The notes below the pieces were generated by a model, which searched no databases, was not told the origin of the DNA, and saw only the letters and a list, made by a program, of their open reading frames with translations. Of a stretch of DNA of 64,000 bases, positions 1-12,290 are shown one piece after another (within the stretch, counting starts at the first letter, position 1; each line of letters begins with the position of its first letter). The position numbers were made by a program, and so were the translations under genes. The DNA comes from Taeniopygia guttata. Its lineage: Eukaryota > Chordata > Aves > Passeriformes > Estrildidae. The stretch spans positions 2,113,001 to 2,177,000 of the forward strand of contig NC_133037.1 in NCBI RefSeq assembly GCF_048771995.1. Direction: 5' to 3'.

Positions 1-2112
1 GGAGAAGAGGAGGGTTCCAATTAATGGATTGATAGCACTGAGGTACATACTTTGCTAGAAACTTGCTGTCATGAAACCCTGAAGCGACCCAGTAAATCAT
101 GCCTGATCCTAAATGATTGAAGGTCCCTCCTCCTTTTGAGAGAAGCCAAAATCAACTGCCAGCCTGGCAGACACCAGCCCAAGTCCTCATCCCCTTCTGT
201 CTCCTCCGTGGTGGGAATGGCACTGTTCATTGTGCAGGAGCACAGAGTTCCAGGGCTCAGCTTTTGCCACTTCAACAGAGATCTGGGAGAGTTCGGGTGG
301 GCTGTTTCACTCAGAATAAAAAAAGTTGGTGTGCAGCTGGGAAATTTATTTCCAATGAATCTGCCACCAGAGGATCCAAAGGCCTGGCTCCTCAGCAGAT
401 ATTAAAATGCTGCCACTTTCATCATGGCAGATCTGGAGAACCTGCTCAGTGGAGCACGGGCTCGTTAGTGCGTGGGAGCTTAATTTGGTGGTGGATGTGC
501 TGCAGAGCCCTCTGTGCCCTGCTGCCACGCCTTCCTCAGCTCAGCAGGCAGATCTGGGAGAGAGAGGATGGATGATGGCATAGCCCTGGACACCACAGCA
601 CACACTGAGCCTGCCTCTGAACCAGCACTAAAAATGTAGAGAATTAAAAGTGAGATGTTGGAGGAGTTGGATGCTACTTCATCACCCAGATGCATTTCTG
701 CACATAACTGTGAAACACAAGGCAGCAGCCACGATTATTTCTCCAGTTCCTGATATTAAAGGATTTCTGGGTTCATTAAGCAGTCAGGTCTGTAACAGTG
801 TCTGATAAATTGAGTTGCCTTTTGTACAGCTGCATTATCTTCATGTCTTTTCCAGAAAGCGGAATTTTACTGACAAGTGTGTGTCACACTTCCATATCTC
901 ACATTGATTTTCCATTAATCTGCATTTCCTCTCGCACTTTGAGGGGAGTAACGCAGAGCTGCATGGTGTCCTGATTAACACCTGGGTGCAGCAGCATTTG
1001 TGGCATGCTTGATTATTAATAGAACAAGTGCAGTTAATTGCATTGGTCGAATCGTCCCTGTCACTGATTAATGACTGAGTGCACTCCTTGTGTTTTCAAG
1101 ATCTGAGGTGGAAAAGGAAAAACACAGAGATTTGTGTACAGGCTGAAAGGATTTTTTTTTTTTCTGATAAAGACAACTATTTGGAGAGAGGAACATTTGA
1201 TATCTTATTATAGACTGTAAACATATACCACCTAAAATTAAACAATTTTAGTCTTGGCTTTTGTTGCAGTCCTAGGGAAGTGTTACTGATGCAACTCAGT
1301 GTGATACAAAGTGCTTTCTGAAAGATTTAATATAGTGCTTCTCTTCTGACTGAATTTAATCAAACTGCATTTTAAACAATACCTTGCCAGTCATGAAAAT
1401 CACTGTAAAGTGTAGGAATAAAAGCATTCCATGTGATGCATTTGTGCTACAGCAGCCTTCTTATGCAGCCTCCCTCCTCAGTAGTTCAGTATATGTTAAT
1501 ACCATCATCCCTCCTTGAATTTTAAATCTCAGGGGAGAAAAAAAAAAAAGGTGGGTAAGTTCCCCACAGTACTGCTGCTATTTTAAGTTGTCTTCTTTTG
1601 CATGCTCAACAATTGCCCTCACTCTTCAGTGGTCTTTGTACAGCAGAGTTAAGTACTTGCATTTTTAAAGGTGAAAAGAAATCAAAATAGCAATAGCAAA
1701 AACCTGAGTCAGAGCACATATCCTGTGATACAGGGCACCAGGTCCATGGAAAAACACTGTCAAATAACTGGATTCATGATGGGAAAAGCACTGAATGAAG
1801 GAAAATGCAGGCCACAGCTAAGGCAATTGCCACAGGAACCCCCAGAATGAAAGGTGCCTTTGACACAGAGCAGGTAATTCAGGAGCTGGTGTGTGTGGAG
1901 AGAAGCAAACACAACCTCAGGGGTGTTCTGGCTCAGCCTGATGGACAATGACCCCAAGCCATGGAGCAGCAAGATCTCTGCGTCCAGTCATTATCCTGAG
2001 CCTGCTGAGGAGCCAGTTTTGGGAATGCTTTAGCATTTTCCATCCTCTCCAGGTGATATCCCTGCTCAGCAGTTATCCCTGCTGATAGTTATCTTGGCTG
2101 CTTGATAACACT
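1..2112. other. Single-copy AT-rich non-coding DNA
   Basis: I find no transposon signature and no convincing exon here. The short overlapping ORFs near 70-700 run on both strands and have no recognisable domain. The stretch at about 740-1090 lacks repeats and is rich in homeodomain-type cores (TTAATTG, ATTAAT, TGATTAAT), so it could be a conserved regulatory element; that is inference from composition only. T and A runs of about a dozen bases lie near 1150 and 1540. Confidence 0.5.
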
Positions 2113-2595
2113 GGGAGTGTCCTAGGTTATAACATTGGGGTGTATTCCGTTACCACCTCGAGCTGCAATCCCTTTCTTTCCTTATCTCATCACTCAGAGA
2201 TCAGTCCCTCCAGGAGGAGCTGTTCTTTTAGCCACAGGACTGATAAGACCACAGCGTTCTGTTGTGAGGGAGGAGCCAAACGATGCCATCAAGGATATAA
2301 ATGGGGTTGTACAAACAGCAAGGAGATCCCCTCCTCCAAGAGGAACAGCTGAGACCTTCTCTGCACTGGACCTCCAGAGGTAAACTCCATCAGTCTGCAG
2401 GAGCACGGCTTGGACAGAGCCATATCTGCCACCACCGCCCCAGCCAGCGAGTGTCAGGTTGTGTCTCTGACTCTGTCAGTGGTTCTTCTTTTGTGCTGTT
2501 GTATGTATTTGGTTCTTGGTTCCCTTTTTCCTAATAAATTGTATTTCTGACTTAGAGCCTCTCACTGGTTTTGCTTTTCAAACCAGGACAGGGAG
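2113..2595 (+). mobile_element. Solo ERV LTR with 5-bp target-site duplication
   Basis: A complete solo LTR spans 2118-2590 (473 bp). It begins TGTCCTAG and ends CCAGGACA, so the ends are inverted repeats of the TGTCCT...AGGACA form. The 5-bp direct repeat GGGAG sits on both sides (2113-2117 and 2591-2595), as expected for a retroviral target duplication. Inside are a TATA box (TATAAA at 2296) and a polyadenylation signal (AATAAA at 2533), giving a plus-strand U3-R-U5 order. No internal retroviral sequence flanks it, so it is the product of LTR-LTR recombination. The 5-bp duplication fits an ERVL- or ERV1-type integrase rather than ERVK. The perfect duplication suggests limited decay. The small ORFs at 2135-2534 are internal to the LTR and not genes. 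Confidence 0.88.
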
Positions 2596-3187
2596 TCATT
2601 TCATGGATCAAGTGGTCGCTGTCCTTGGTCTCCATGTGCACAAATCTCATCCAAGAATATTCCATAATCTCTTAAAGCCAGGCTGCATTGGGAATGTACC
2701 AGATTTCCCACTGCTTATCCAGTGTTGGCTCCTCACAGCCACAAATCCTTTGGGAATCCAGCACGGCTTTTGGCACAGCGCCCAGCAAGAGGGTAGAGAG
2801 AAAGGTCCCATATTTAGGACACCTAATGCCTATTGTTCCTGATGAGGGTTATGGGCTGGCAGAGGTTTTCTCCTGGTTTACACACAGCAAATCCTACTCC
2901 TGGGATCCCTCCCAGCTCAGGATATCCATGATCCTTATTTTCTACCTTCTTTCCAGGTAAGTTGGGAGAATAAATCTGTTTTTTTGGCCAGGAGCTGGCC
3001 ACCTCTATGGACATTCTTTAAGTGAGAAACTCACGCTCAGAAGCTGTTGAAGTTCCTGTACCAAAACCACCTCTCAGGCCCATTTGGTCCTAAAGAACGT
3101 CCAGGCACAGCAGTGCACAGAAATTGTTATTTTTCAGGCTGAAATCTAAACCTGCCTTCTCTCTCCCAAGGGATGCCCTTTCTCCAC
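2596..3187. other. Single-copy non-coding DNA
   Basis: Nothing recognisable. Overlapping short ORFs on both strands have no domain features. A GTAAGT donor-like site near 2957 has no matching upstream acceptor with an open frame that I could find. Confidence 0.4.
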
Positions 3188-3245
3188 TTCATAAAATGGT
3201 TTGGGTTGGAAGAAACCTTAAAACTCATCCAGTTCCAACCCCTGT
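3188..3245 (-). mobile_element. CR1 LINE 3'-end fragment
   Basis: The text ATGGTTTGGGTTGGAAGAAAC followed by CTCATCCAGTTCCAACCCC is the reverse complement of the last ~60 bp of CR1. The element is strongly 5'-truncated and its terminal octamer repeats are lost. Confidence 0.75.
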
Positions 3246-3963
3246 GTGGTACCTGGATGATTCTGGTGCCTCAGCACTGTGTGGTGTTATGGGAGCCACA
3301 CGACAATGAAGAAACTCAAAATAAATGTCAAAAGCTCAGCAGAGAATGACTCAGAGCAGGAGAGTTGGAGGAAGTGGGTGGAGAATTACGAAGTTTCCAC
3401 ACATTTATCAGGCTTAGTCATAATCTCACTGCTGAGAAGCAAAACTATGACAAAAACTGGGGGGGAAGGTGGGGGTGTGAAGTGGCACTCCAGGTGTTTC
3501 AGCAAACTGAAAAAAAATCAGCTCTGGTGGCACCTCTGGAGTGCAGGTGAGGCAGAAAGAGAGAGAAAAAAAAAAATCTCTGTTGGTATAAGATCAGTCT
3601 CATCATGGATCTTCCCAAAGGAAGGGGGAGAAGAGCTTCACCCAGCTCACCTGGGGAAAGAGATGGTTTGGCTTGGGATCACACAAAGCAGTGTTCTGGT
3701 TTGGTTTCAGCAGCAGCAGGATGAGTACTGGCATCCCAAACATCTCCATGGAAAATCAAATTCTCACCAAAACCGCATTTCACATTGAAAAAAGATTCTG
3801 TTCAGCCAGAAAAAAGGAAAACTTTTGGAATATATTCCTCAGTGTGTGGATTGGTTCTCATTGTCCTTTTTTATATCCCTTGATACATTTTTCACTGGAA
3901 AAAAAATCTACAGATGTCTGAAGGATCCAGACCTATAGCCACAGCTCCCATCTTCCTGCATAA
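3246..3963. other. Single-copy non-coding DNA
   Basis: A 169-codon open frame (3279-3788, plus) crosses this stretch, but it has low-complexity lysine- and glutamate-rich runs from A-rich DNA and no domain. I do not call it a gene. Confidence 0.4.
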
Positions 3964-4062
3964 TTCATGGAATCATGGAATGGTTTGGGTTTGAAGGGAC
4001 TTCAAAGATCATTTAGTTCCAACCCCCTGCCATGGGCAGTCCTACCTTCTACTAGAAAATTC
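3964..4062 (-). mobile_element. CR1 LINE 3'-end fragment
   Basis: It starts with tandem ATGGAATCATGGAATGG (reverse complement of the CR1 terminal repeat) and continues through GGTTTGGGTTTGAAGGGAC to CCAACCCCCTGCCATGGGCAG. This is a classic avian CR1 tail, truncated after about 100 bp. Confidence 0.88.
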
Positions 4063-7000
4063 AATTAAAACTAAAACTAGAATTCAGTATTTATCTTGTT
4101 TGCTCCTGACTGATCACAAATACAATGAAAATGCATTTTTTTTCCCCTTTAAAATCTAACAGCCATCAAGATGCCACAAAAAGACAGCGAGCCACAGTTT
4201 GCCTTTTCTTGGCCACCAGCCATGCCTGGGATGACAGTCAATAACGATCTGTCAAACAATTAACACAGCTAATAAAGACTCACCAAGGAACCTCATTTCC
4301 CAGCCACTGGTAGCCACCAGTAGAAAAAGGATGTTCTGGAGCTGTTGGGTCCCACCCCTGACACCCAAGCAGATGGAAAAGGCACACGGAGCGGGAGATG
4401 ATGTTTAATGAGTAAAATGTGCAGTGATAACAAGAACTGAGGCAGAAGCCCTGGTTTTGTCAGGTGTGGGATGTGACCACACCAGGCAGGTGACACAGGA
4501 CCTGCCACAGCTGCTAAAGTGACACATGAACCACAGCTCTCCCTGGTGAAATCCAGGGATGTCCTGGATTTTCTGCTTTTCTGCTTTTTTTGCCATTGAA
4601 ATTTTCACTTTCATCCTTCCAGCAAAAAGGAGGAGGGTGAAGAACACTAATGGTCTTGAGAAGTTTGGGATCGGCACATCTCAAATCCTGCAGGATTCCC
4701 CTCTGATGGATTTTTGGTTGCCTGGTTGGGCTTTGTGAGAAGCTCACAGGTTGCAGAACTTCACCAACAATTTTTTGATCAAGCCAATAAATTCTACTTG
4801 AGCTCCAGCATGACAGGACAATTTGGGGAATCAGGCCATGTATCACTCAGGAATTCCAGATTGATTTTTAAAGGCTGGGTTACAATGACCTGAATATTTA
4901 CATGTCCAACCTCAGTCCAGCTGGGAAGAGCACCCACATGTCTACCTGGGAATAACTCAGATTTTGTGGGGAATAGACTTAATTTGGGGAGCACAAAAGT
5001 GTAAGGGAATTGTCGATATTGCTGCTTTTGTCTGAGCTCTCTGCAGGGCTCTGAGAGCTGAGAGAACTGAATTTCACCACAGCCATGCAAAGAGATCAGT
5101 GATTATTGTTGTGCCTTAAATTCAGGGAGCCTGGAGAGATGCTCAGAAAGAAAGGAAAGGTTAAGCAGAAAAGGAAACTGGTGATTTCTGGTTTCCTGAG
5201 GAAGGCATCCTCTTTAACTCTGGGTTCAGACAAAACAGAGAAGTTTTTGGAGCACTGAGAAAAGGACTATTTGTATCTTTTCTGTTGATGAACCTTTTAG
5301 GCTTCTCCTCAATTACCCAAATATATTAGTGAGCGCAGACAAAAAAAATCGGCCCCAAATTCAGTCTCCACGAAACGCTTTTGAATTCCTGACTCTCCTT
5401 TCCTGCATTCAAACACAGACAGCTGCTGCTCCGGGCTGAAAGGATTCAATGCTTTTGAAATTCATGGGAATTTCGGGGAAATTCATGGGAACTGCTCCCT
5501 CCTGTGGAGCAGCTGCTGAGCAGGAGCTGTTCCCCAAGCCTGGGGTGGCAGCTGTGGCTGCTCCCACCACCTGGATGGTGGCCACCGTGTCCATCACCCC
5601 TGCCATGGCCAAGGCTGCCATGGGTGGCTCTGAAATTCCAGTTGCCATTCTGGGAAAGGCCACCACGTCCAGTTGGAGAGTTCCCCACAGCACCACCCAA
5701 TAGCAGGCTAGGTGGGAAAGGGAAAAAAGGAAAATGCTCGTCGCTCGTGGCAGCAAAATTATTTATTCCTCTGTAAGAAATGCAAAATCCTCGTGTTTGC
5801 CAAATCCAGATGGGAAGGGATGGGGCAACTTAGGGCTGTCTGATGTGGTCAGAGCAGTGTGAGGCTGTGAATGCCTTGTTCTGAGTTTTAAGGTGGGTTT
5901 TGCTTGTGAAAGGCTGGATATAAATGTCTGTAAAATGAAAATATCAGGTTTCACAGCACATTTTTTTTGCAATTATTCCAGTCTTGTGGAAGAGGGAGGG
6001 CTGAAGCTCCAGGAGCAGGTGAATTGAATGTGTCCAAGGGCACAGTCTCCACTGGCAGAGCTCTCTTGCCCTCCTATTTTGTCCAGGAATACCCTGTGCC
6101 AGCTCTGCTTTGTTCATGAGAATACACAGTGCTTTAAGGAGCAAACTAAAAATACCCTGATTCAGGGGAAAAAAGATTCAAACCACAAATACAGAGCATT
6201 TCCAGGGCTTTCCCACACTCCCTTAACGATGGGGCTGCTCAGAGGGGTGGCACTGATCCTGCCGTGGGAGCTGCTGCATCGCAGCATCCTCCACTCTTAG
6301 AATCCCACTTTATTCCTGAATATCCAGTGCTCCCACACTGCTGGGGCAGCCACATCCTGCAGGGGCTCAGTCCAGGGCTGGACTGGCTCATCTCCTCCCC
6401 ATCTGCAGCTCCTGCTGCTGTGTCAGCCTCCCAGGGACTCACTGGTGCTTCTCTCCTCCCAGTGAGCATCCTCTGAGTGCTCTGTCCTGCTCTTCTCCTC
6501 CTTTGCTTGTTCCTGGAATTGGGAATGTGGCACTGGCGGGGAAAGCCATGAAATACAGGTGTGCAAAGGTCACCTTCTAGCTCAGCAGCCCATCCTCTCT
6601 TACCACGTTTCATCTCATTCCAGGGGAGACCATTTGTGGTGTAAATGTGTTGGAGGGAGGCTGACAAACACCTCTGGACACATGGAAGTTGTCAGATCAC
6701 ATTAAGTACATCATTATTAGAGTTAGCTTGGATTTCATAGGTGATGGGGAGTCTATATAAATCAGTTTTCTCCACCCTAAATCAGCAGCAGATCCTGCCT
6801 GGGCAGGTTCAGGTGTAAACTGGGCAAGTCAAAAGGAAGGACAGGGGAAAAACTCTGAGTGGGAGCAAGGTACTGTAATTTTTCATTCATTTTTCAATTA
6901 TTCTTTCCAATTTCCTTCCTCTTTCTCTTTCCTCCCTGGGCAGAAGTTAATCAGCACCTTTGAGCATTTGTTTCCTCCATTCCAGCAACTCTGTGGAAAA

Positions 7001-7859
7001 GTAGAAGTATAGAGGCAGAAAAATAATAAAAAGTAAAATATATGCTATTGGCATGCCTGTGCCCAGCAGCACAATTTCTGATGTATTCCTGCTCTTGTCA
7101 AACACAAAATGCAAATTTAGAAGGATGTGCAAGAGGCAGAAGAGATGAGAACTTAATAAAAATATCTTCTCAGAAGCAATGAAGAGCCCATCATATCAAT
7201 GTCCCCCAATCCAGTAAAATAGTCTAGACAGAGTTAAAAGGAAGCAAAGCAATTTTATATTCAGGAATTGGTGGTAAAAGAAGGAATGGTGGGAAACAAA
7301 TCAGTTTAAACTCCTGTTTTTGGAGTGGGAGCTCTGACAGACCTCTGGGACAGGCTGAGGAAGCAGGTGCAGGATTGGAATAAACCTTAAATGCTGGGGA
7401 GGATTTCAATGATTTTGACACTTATAAAATATAATGGAATGATTTCAGAAAAGGTGTTTGCTCCTGAGAAAAATCTCAGTACTCAAAATGTCTGACAAAG
7501 CCAGAAACAGGTGGGGTTTTAAAATACTGGAAGGAACCAAGGCTCAGTTCCCAGACCATCTGAACGAAGGGCTGGATTATTCTTGTGCCAGCCATGAAGT
7601 GTTGAGGAGCAAAAATCAGGTGGATGGGGAGATTTCCATGATTTGAAAAGGAATATCTCTTAAAGCACCTTTTGCCCCCACTCCTGGAAGATTCACATTA
7701 TTGACACTCATTTGCCAAAGTTTAAAAAAAAATTGTTTCCCATTGTGGTTTGGCTTTTTTGTTTGGTTGGGATTTTTTTGTTTTGTTTTGTTTTAATGAA
7801 ATTATATAAAACCACAAGCAGAGAACAATCAAATTCTTCTCATAAGGGCGTCTAAAGCC
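4063..7859. other. Single-copy DNA with two GC-richer islands
   Basis: No transposon is recognised. Two GC-richer stretches, about 5400-5760 and 6230-6640, carry overlapping ORFs on both strands (up to 142 codons). Open frames on both strands are expected from GC-richer sequence, and none shows a domain. The first contains a small internal duplication of an AAATTCATGGGA block near 5457-5490. The rest is AT-rich and featureless. Confidence 0.4.
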
Positions 7860-8013
7860 ATGGAATCACAGAATCTCAAAATTATTGAGGTTAGGAAAGC
7901 CTTCCAAGGTCATCAGTTCCAAACTGTGCCTAATCCTCACTTTGTCACCAGCCCAGAGCACTGAGTGCCACGTTCAGTCCTTCCTTGGACACCTCCAGGG
8001 ATGGAGAAATGCT
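7860..8013 (-). mobile_element. CR1 LINE 3' fragment
   Basis: It begins ATGGAATCACAGAATC, then the GTTAGGAAAGCCTTCCAAGG block, and continues through GAGCACTGAGTGCCACGTTC and GGACACCTCCAGGGATGG. This is the reverse complement of the C-terminal ORF2 coding end plus 3' UTR of a CR1 subfamily different from the 3964 copy. It breaks off after the 'CCAGGGATGG' motif. Confidence 0.85.
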
Positions 8014-9384
8014 CAAAGCTGAGGTTCTGGCCAGAAACTTTTGTAAAAACAAATAACATAAAAGAGAAAAATAAAAAAACACTAAATAATAACGAAATGT
8101 AGGTTGACAAATATATAAATTCACAAAAATAAATAACTCCCTGAAGACTGGAAAGGAGCTGCCTGACCCCATTATTTAAAAAAAGAAAAAAAAATCAATC
8201 TTAGGTGTGTGCTAAAAAAAGATCAAAAAACTTTACATCACTTTAGAGAGAAAGTCGCCAAAAGTTATTTGAAGATCACATAGGGAAGGAGGAAAAAAAA
8301 TAAAAAAGCCGGGGAAAGTCTACAAAATTAAATACAGTCAACAAGATTTCAGAGAAGGAAGGTCAGGCTTCAGTAGGTTTTGCAAATTCTTCAAAAGCAT
8401 GAATTGCCCTGGGGGTTGCAAGGACCAAATGTTCAGGTTTTCATAAAGACATTAGGAAAGGTTTATCCTGGGAGCTTGTGGAAGTGTGAGAGCAAAGTCA
8501 GGAATGCTGGAAGCAGCTGCCATTCCCAGAGCTCTCCCCTTCAGCCCAGGGATGTGGAGAGGCAGAGAGGGGTAAAAACAATTTCCAAAATCCAAAATAT
8601 CGCCACAAACTTCTAAAAAGATCAGCGAATTTCCTTTTTAATTGCGTTTGACAGGTGGCAGGATTTGCCATAAATTTGGAATACCTCTGGATTCTGATGG
8701 AATGTGCACAGTGATCAGGATTTGTCCTACATGTCCTCAAAGCTGCATGGAAAAAGAGAGATTTAATGGTGTTTTAATGTATTGTGGCAAAATCAGATTT
8801 TAATTAAATAATGGCCTGGGATAAAATTGGATCATGTCAAGCACGTGACCATCTTTAATTCGAAGTTTGCTTTACTCATCTGGTCTTCTCAAATTTCAAC
8901 AGAAAAGGCAATTTAAAATTCAAATTAAATTTTAAAAAATGAAATGTTTTACTCAGAGTGTGAAGTGGGGTGAAGTAACAACTTCAAACCCACTTTTTTC
9001 TGGAACAGGGAGATTTTCTATGGTTGTTTTTTTTTTTGTGTCCTACAGAGATGTTTGATGAATTGGCACTTCTATTTAAAAAAAAAAATAACAGTGTTGG
9101 CGAGTTCTCAATCTGTTCCATACCAAAACTCCCGAAAGCCTCACACTGTGGCTGGCAGTCAGGAATCCTTTATTAGATCCCAGCCTTCAGCAGAGATTTC
9201 CAGACATATGGAGGAAATATTTGGTGGGCAGGAGAAGTTTTTATCAAGAATAAACACAGCACGAAGCAGGGAGGTGAAGGCTGAGCTCAGGGGTGGAAAC
9301 GGGGAGTTCAGGGAATGATGATTTCCATCATTTTTCATGGCACTGCTGGAGACCAGTGGGATAAGGATTCCTAAAATCCAGGGA
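8014..9384. other. AT-rich single-copy DNA
   Basis: Very A/T-rich with many A- and T-runs (8180-8330, 9020-9090). No repeat family or exon recognised. Confidence 0.4.
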
Positions 9385-9492
9385 CTGAAGCAGCTTGGTT
9401 TGGTGGAAGATGTCTGTGCCCATGGCAGGAGGTGGGAATGAGATGGGCTTTAAATCCATTCCAAGATTTTTTTGGGATTCAAGGATTCTGTG
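9385..9492 (+). mobile_element. Degraded CR1 LINE 3' end
   Basis: AGCAGCTTGGTTTGGTGGAA, GCCCATGGCAGGAGGTGG and GGATTCAAGGATTCTGTGG appear in the order expected of a plus-strand CR1 tail, with a T-run replacing part of the 'CCAACCCAAACCATTC' segment. It is more diverged than the other copies. Confidence 0.65.
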
Positions 9493-10419
9493 GACCAGCA
9501 CAGATTTGGCTCAGCTGGGCCACAGGGCAGGTGGGGAAGGGAGGGATATCCAGAGGGAAATGGAATCTTCCAGCCATTAAATCACCACCCAGAGGAGGTC
9601 AACAGAATGCAAGGACTAGAAATTTGCCTTCTGAATGCTAAAAAGTGCCTTGAAATGCTGGAATTCACAGATGGAAACATCAGATGATGATGTACTCCTT
9701 GAACAAGGACTAAAGAATATTTATCATAGTACAGCAGACCCCTGAAAAAAAAGCAGAAATTTGTCTGTATCTAAAAAAAAAATTCTTATTTATGTTTCAA
9801 ATATTTCCAGCATTAATTTTTTTTTTTTTTTTTGGTATAAAGAACTGCAGAACATATTTGGAGAATCATTTTCAAGGCACTCACAGTTGGGGAAGCAGCA
9901 GTTCAAAAGATCCTAGTGAGTGACCTCTTAGCCTGGCTTTTTCTTAAGAGAAGTAAAATAAAGCCAAGCTTGCAAAATAAAACTTGCCAGAAAAGTCCTT
10001 GGGAAGCAGGGACTGGTAAGAAATGCATGTGGATAAATGAAATGGAGCATTCCAAGAATATTTCTGCCTCCTTCTTGACCTGAGCTCCTTTGTGCCTGCT
10101 CTGCCCAGCTCAGACTCCGTGCCTTTCCCTCTTTGATGGATACACAAACACCAGAAAATAAAGGGGTATTATTTTGGGACTTAAATTGAAGCCCTTGAAT
10201 GTAAATGGGTGATCATGTCCCGTGTACTTCCTGGGAAACTGGGAATCCCTGGATGAAGAGAGGTGGATTTTTCTGCTGGATGCTCTGCTCCTTGGTTTCA
10301 CCCATGGCACCGACACGTGGCGAGCACGGGAGGCAAGCTCAGGAATGGGAAGAGAAGGAATGAGCCCACAGCCCTTGGTCTGATCTACTGAACAACCTGC
10401 ATGGCAAAGCAGCTCTGGC
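9493..10419. other. Single-copy DNA
   Basis: No recognisable element. There is a 17-base T run at 9817-9833. Confidence 0.4.
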
Positions 10420-10701
10420 AGCTCATCCCAGAGCACAGCCAGGGCAGGATTTCATGGTGAGTTTATCCCAGACCGCCTCAAGCTCATCCCAGAGCACAGC
10501 CAGGGCAGGATTTCATGGTGAGTTTATCCCAGACCACCCCAAGCTCATCCCAGAGCACAGCCAGGGCAGGATTTCATGGTGAGTTTATCCCAGACTGCTC
10601 CAAGCTCATCCCAGAGCACAGCCAGGGCAGGATTTCATGGTGAGTTTATCCCAGACCGCCCCAAGCTCATCCCAGAGCACAGCCAGGGCAGGATTTCATG
10701 G
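10420..10701. repeat. 61-bp tandem array, about 4.6 copies
   Basis: Units start at 10420, 10481, 10542, 10603 and 10664, each beginning AGCTCATCCCAGAGCACAGC. The spacing is exactly 61 bp every time, and the last copy stops after 38 bp at GGATTTCATGG. Differences between units are confined mostly to the last few bases (GACCGCCTCA, GACCACCCCA, GACTGCTCCA). The near-identity points to recent expansion, so copy number is likely variable. Confidence 0.95.
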
Positions 10702-11793
10702 AGATATTGGCCCCTGAGCAGCTCTTTATATCCAGGCCTTTAGGGCTACATCCAGATCCTTTTGTTTCCCTCTTGTTCTGGCCCTAGTCCTTGGAGCTCT
10801 TTTCTTTGTGGCTGAAAGCTGCTTTTGTGTAAAATCTGCTGGGAGTGAAGCCAAACATCACCTTTGGCTGGGCTGGGGGGCTCAGTGAGTGACACAGCCC
10901 TGACCACTGTGAATTCTTCTTCACCCAGGAGAATTCTAACCTCACAGCCCATCCCTAAGGAATTCACAAAGTCTGGGGGGCTCAGTGAGTGACACAGCCC
11001 TGAGCCCTGTGGATTCTTCCTTGCCCAGGAGAATTCCAACCCCATCCCTGAGGGATGTGACATTGGCAGGACAGCTGTGAGCAGTGTTTGCTGTCTCTTG
11101 ATAGCACACACATTTCTAGGAGGTCACCAAGGTATGGCTCCACCTGCGACTTCATTCCCAGCTGGACACAGCCAAACCCAACAAATCCCACACAGTTCTG
11201 CCTCAAACCTTCCTGCAGACCCCGAGTTTTGTCATCTAGAGCAGCACCACAAATGTTCCTTTCCCCATCCCTGCCCCTCCCATGCCCTGGCAGCCGGTGG
11301 CTTCACGGCGTTGTCCGGGGATGACTGGAAGCAGATGGAGCAGGGCACGGAGGTGTGGCAAGCACATTTCTCTCCCTCTCAGGATTTTTCATAGAGGAGC
11401 ACAGAGAGAAATGAAAGAGAAAACAATTTCGATTTCTGCTCCTTGTTTTTCCTATGTGAAATGTGTTTGGAGAATTGTTTCCCCGGGGTGATGCTTGGTT
11501 GGATTCTGGTGAGGATTGTTTGAGCTGATGGCCAATCCAACCCACCTGGGGCTGGACTCTCAGAGAGGGTCACCAGTTGTGTTACAGAAAGCAGTTTTAG
11601 TCTCTTCCTTTTTATACAGTATATTAATGTATTTTAGCCATAGTTATAATAAAGAAATCATTCAGACTTCTGACTTGAGTCAGACGTTGTCATTTCTTCC
11701 CATTGGGTTTGCCTGCATTTACAATAGAGTCGCCCTCATTTTCCATCTGTCACCAGCTACTTTTAGCTCCACAGCTCCTTGGAAGGGCTGCAA
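10702..11793. other. Single-copy DNA containing a ~100-bp duplication
   Basis: Apart from the duplication at 10873-11058 there is no recognisable element. Several overlapping ORFs on both strands (up to 121 codons) have no domains. Confidence 0.4.
10873..11058. repeat. Tandem duplication, 100-bp period
   Basis: CTGGGGGGCTCAGTGAGTGA begins at 10873 and again at 10973. The two copies stay alignable through CCCAGGAGAATTC. The second copy has several substitutions and a small deletion, so it is older than the nearby 61-bp array. Confidence 0.85.
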
Positions 11794-12070
11794 GGTTCTT
11801 GGAAGTTTCCTGGTTCTTGGAAGTCTCCTGGTTCTTGGAAATCTGGTTCTTGGACGTTTCCTGGTTCTTGGAAGTCTCCTGGTTCTTGGAAGTTTCCTGG
11901 TTCTTGGAAATCTCCTGGTTTTTGGAAATCTCCTGGTTCTTGGAAGTCTCCTGGTTCTTGGAAATCTTCTGGTTCTTGGAAGTTTCCTGGTTCTTGGAAG
12001 TCTCCTGGTTTTTGGAAATCTCCTGGTTTTTGGAAATCTCCTGGTTTTTGGAAATCTCCTGGTTCTCGCC
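11794..12070. repeat. 18-bp minisatellite, 15 units plus a partial
   Basis: The unit is GGTTCTTGGAAGTCTCCT with variants (AGTTTCCT, AAATCTCCT, GGTTTTTGG). Fourteen units are exactly 18 bp. The third (11830-11844) lacks 3 bp, so the reading frame is never shifted. A partial unit begins at 12061. Because 18 is a multiple of 3 and the unit has no stop in several frames, the array produces long ORFs on both strands (109-224 codons), with six-residue repeats such as WFLEVS on plus and EPGDFQ on minus. This is repeat-driven openness, not evidence of a gene. Confidence 0.96.
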
Positions 12071-12254
12071 AGCTCCTCTGGCACAGCCGGCCCCGGCGCT
12101 GCCCTTGACGCCGCAGAGCCTCGTGTGCCACTCTCAAGCTTCCCACAGCTTCCCTGCTACTGCTCATGCTGGATTTATGCAGCTTTTTAAAAATACTAGC
12201 TTTTATAAAATACATTTAAATGCACGTGGTTGTGGTGGAGTGGAAAACAGCTTT

Positions 12255-12290
<36 letters not shown>

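Noticed and set aside
1040..1062. tRNA B-box-like GGTCGAATCGTCC
   Set aside because: One base short of the consensus and there is no A box or cloverleaf around it.
5400..5776. Overlapping ORFs of 84-115 codons on both strands in a GC-richer patch
   Set aside because: Open frames on both strands with alanine/proline/glycine-rich text and no domain are expected from GC-rich non-coding DNA.
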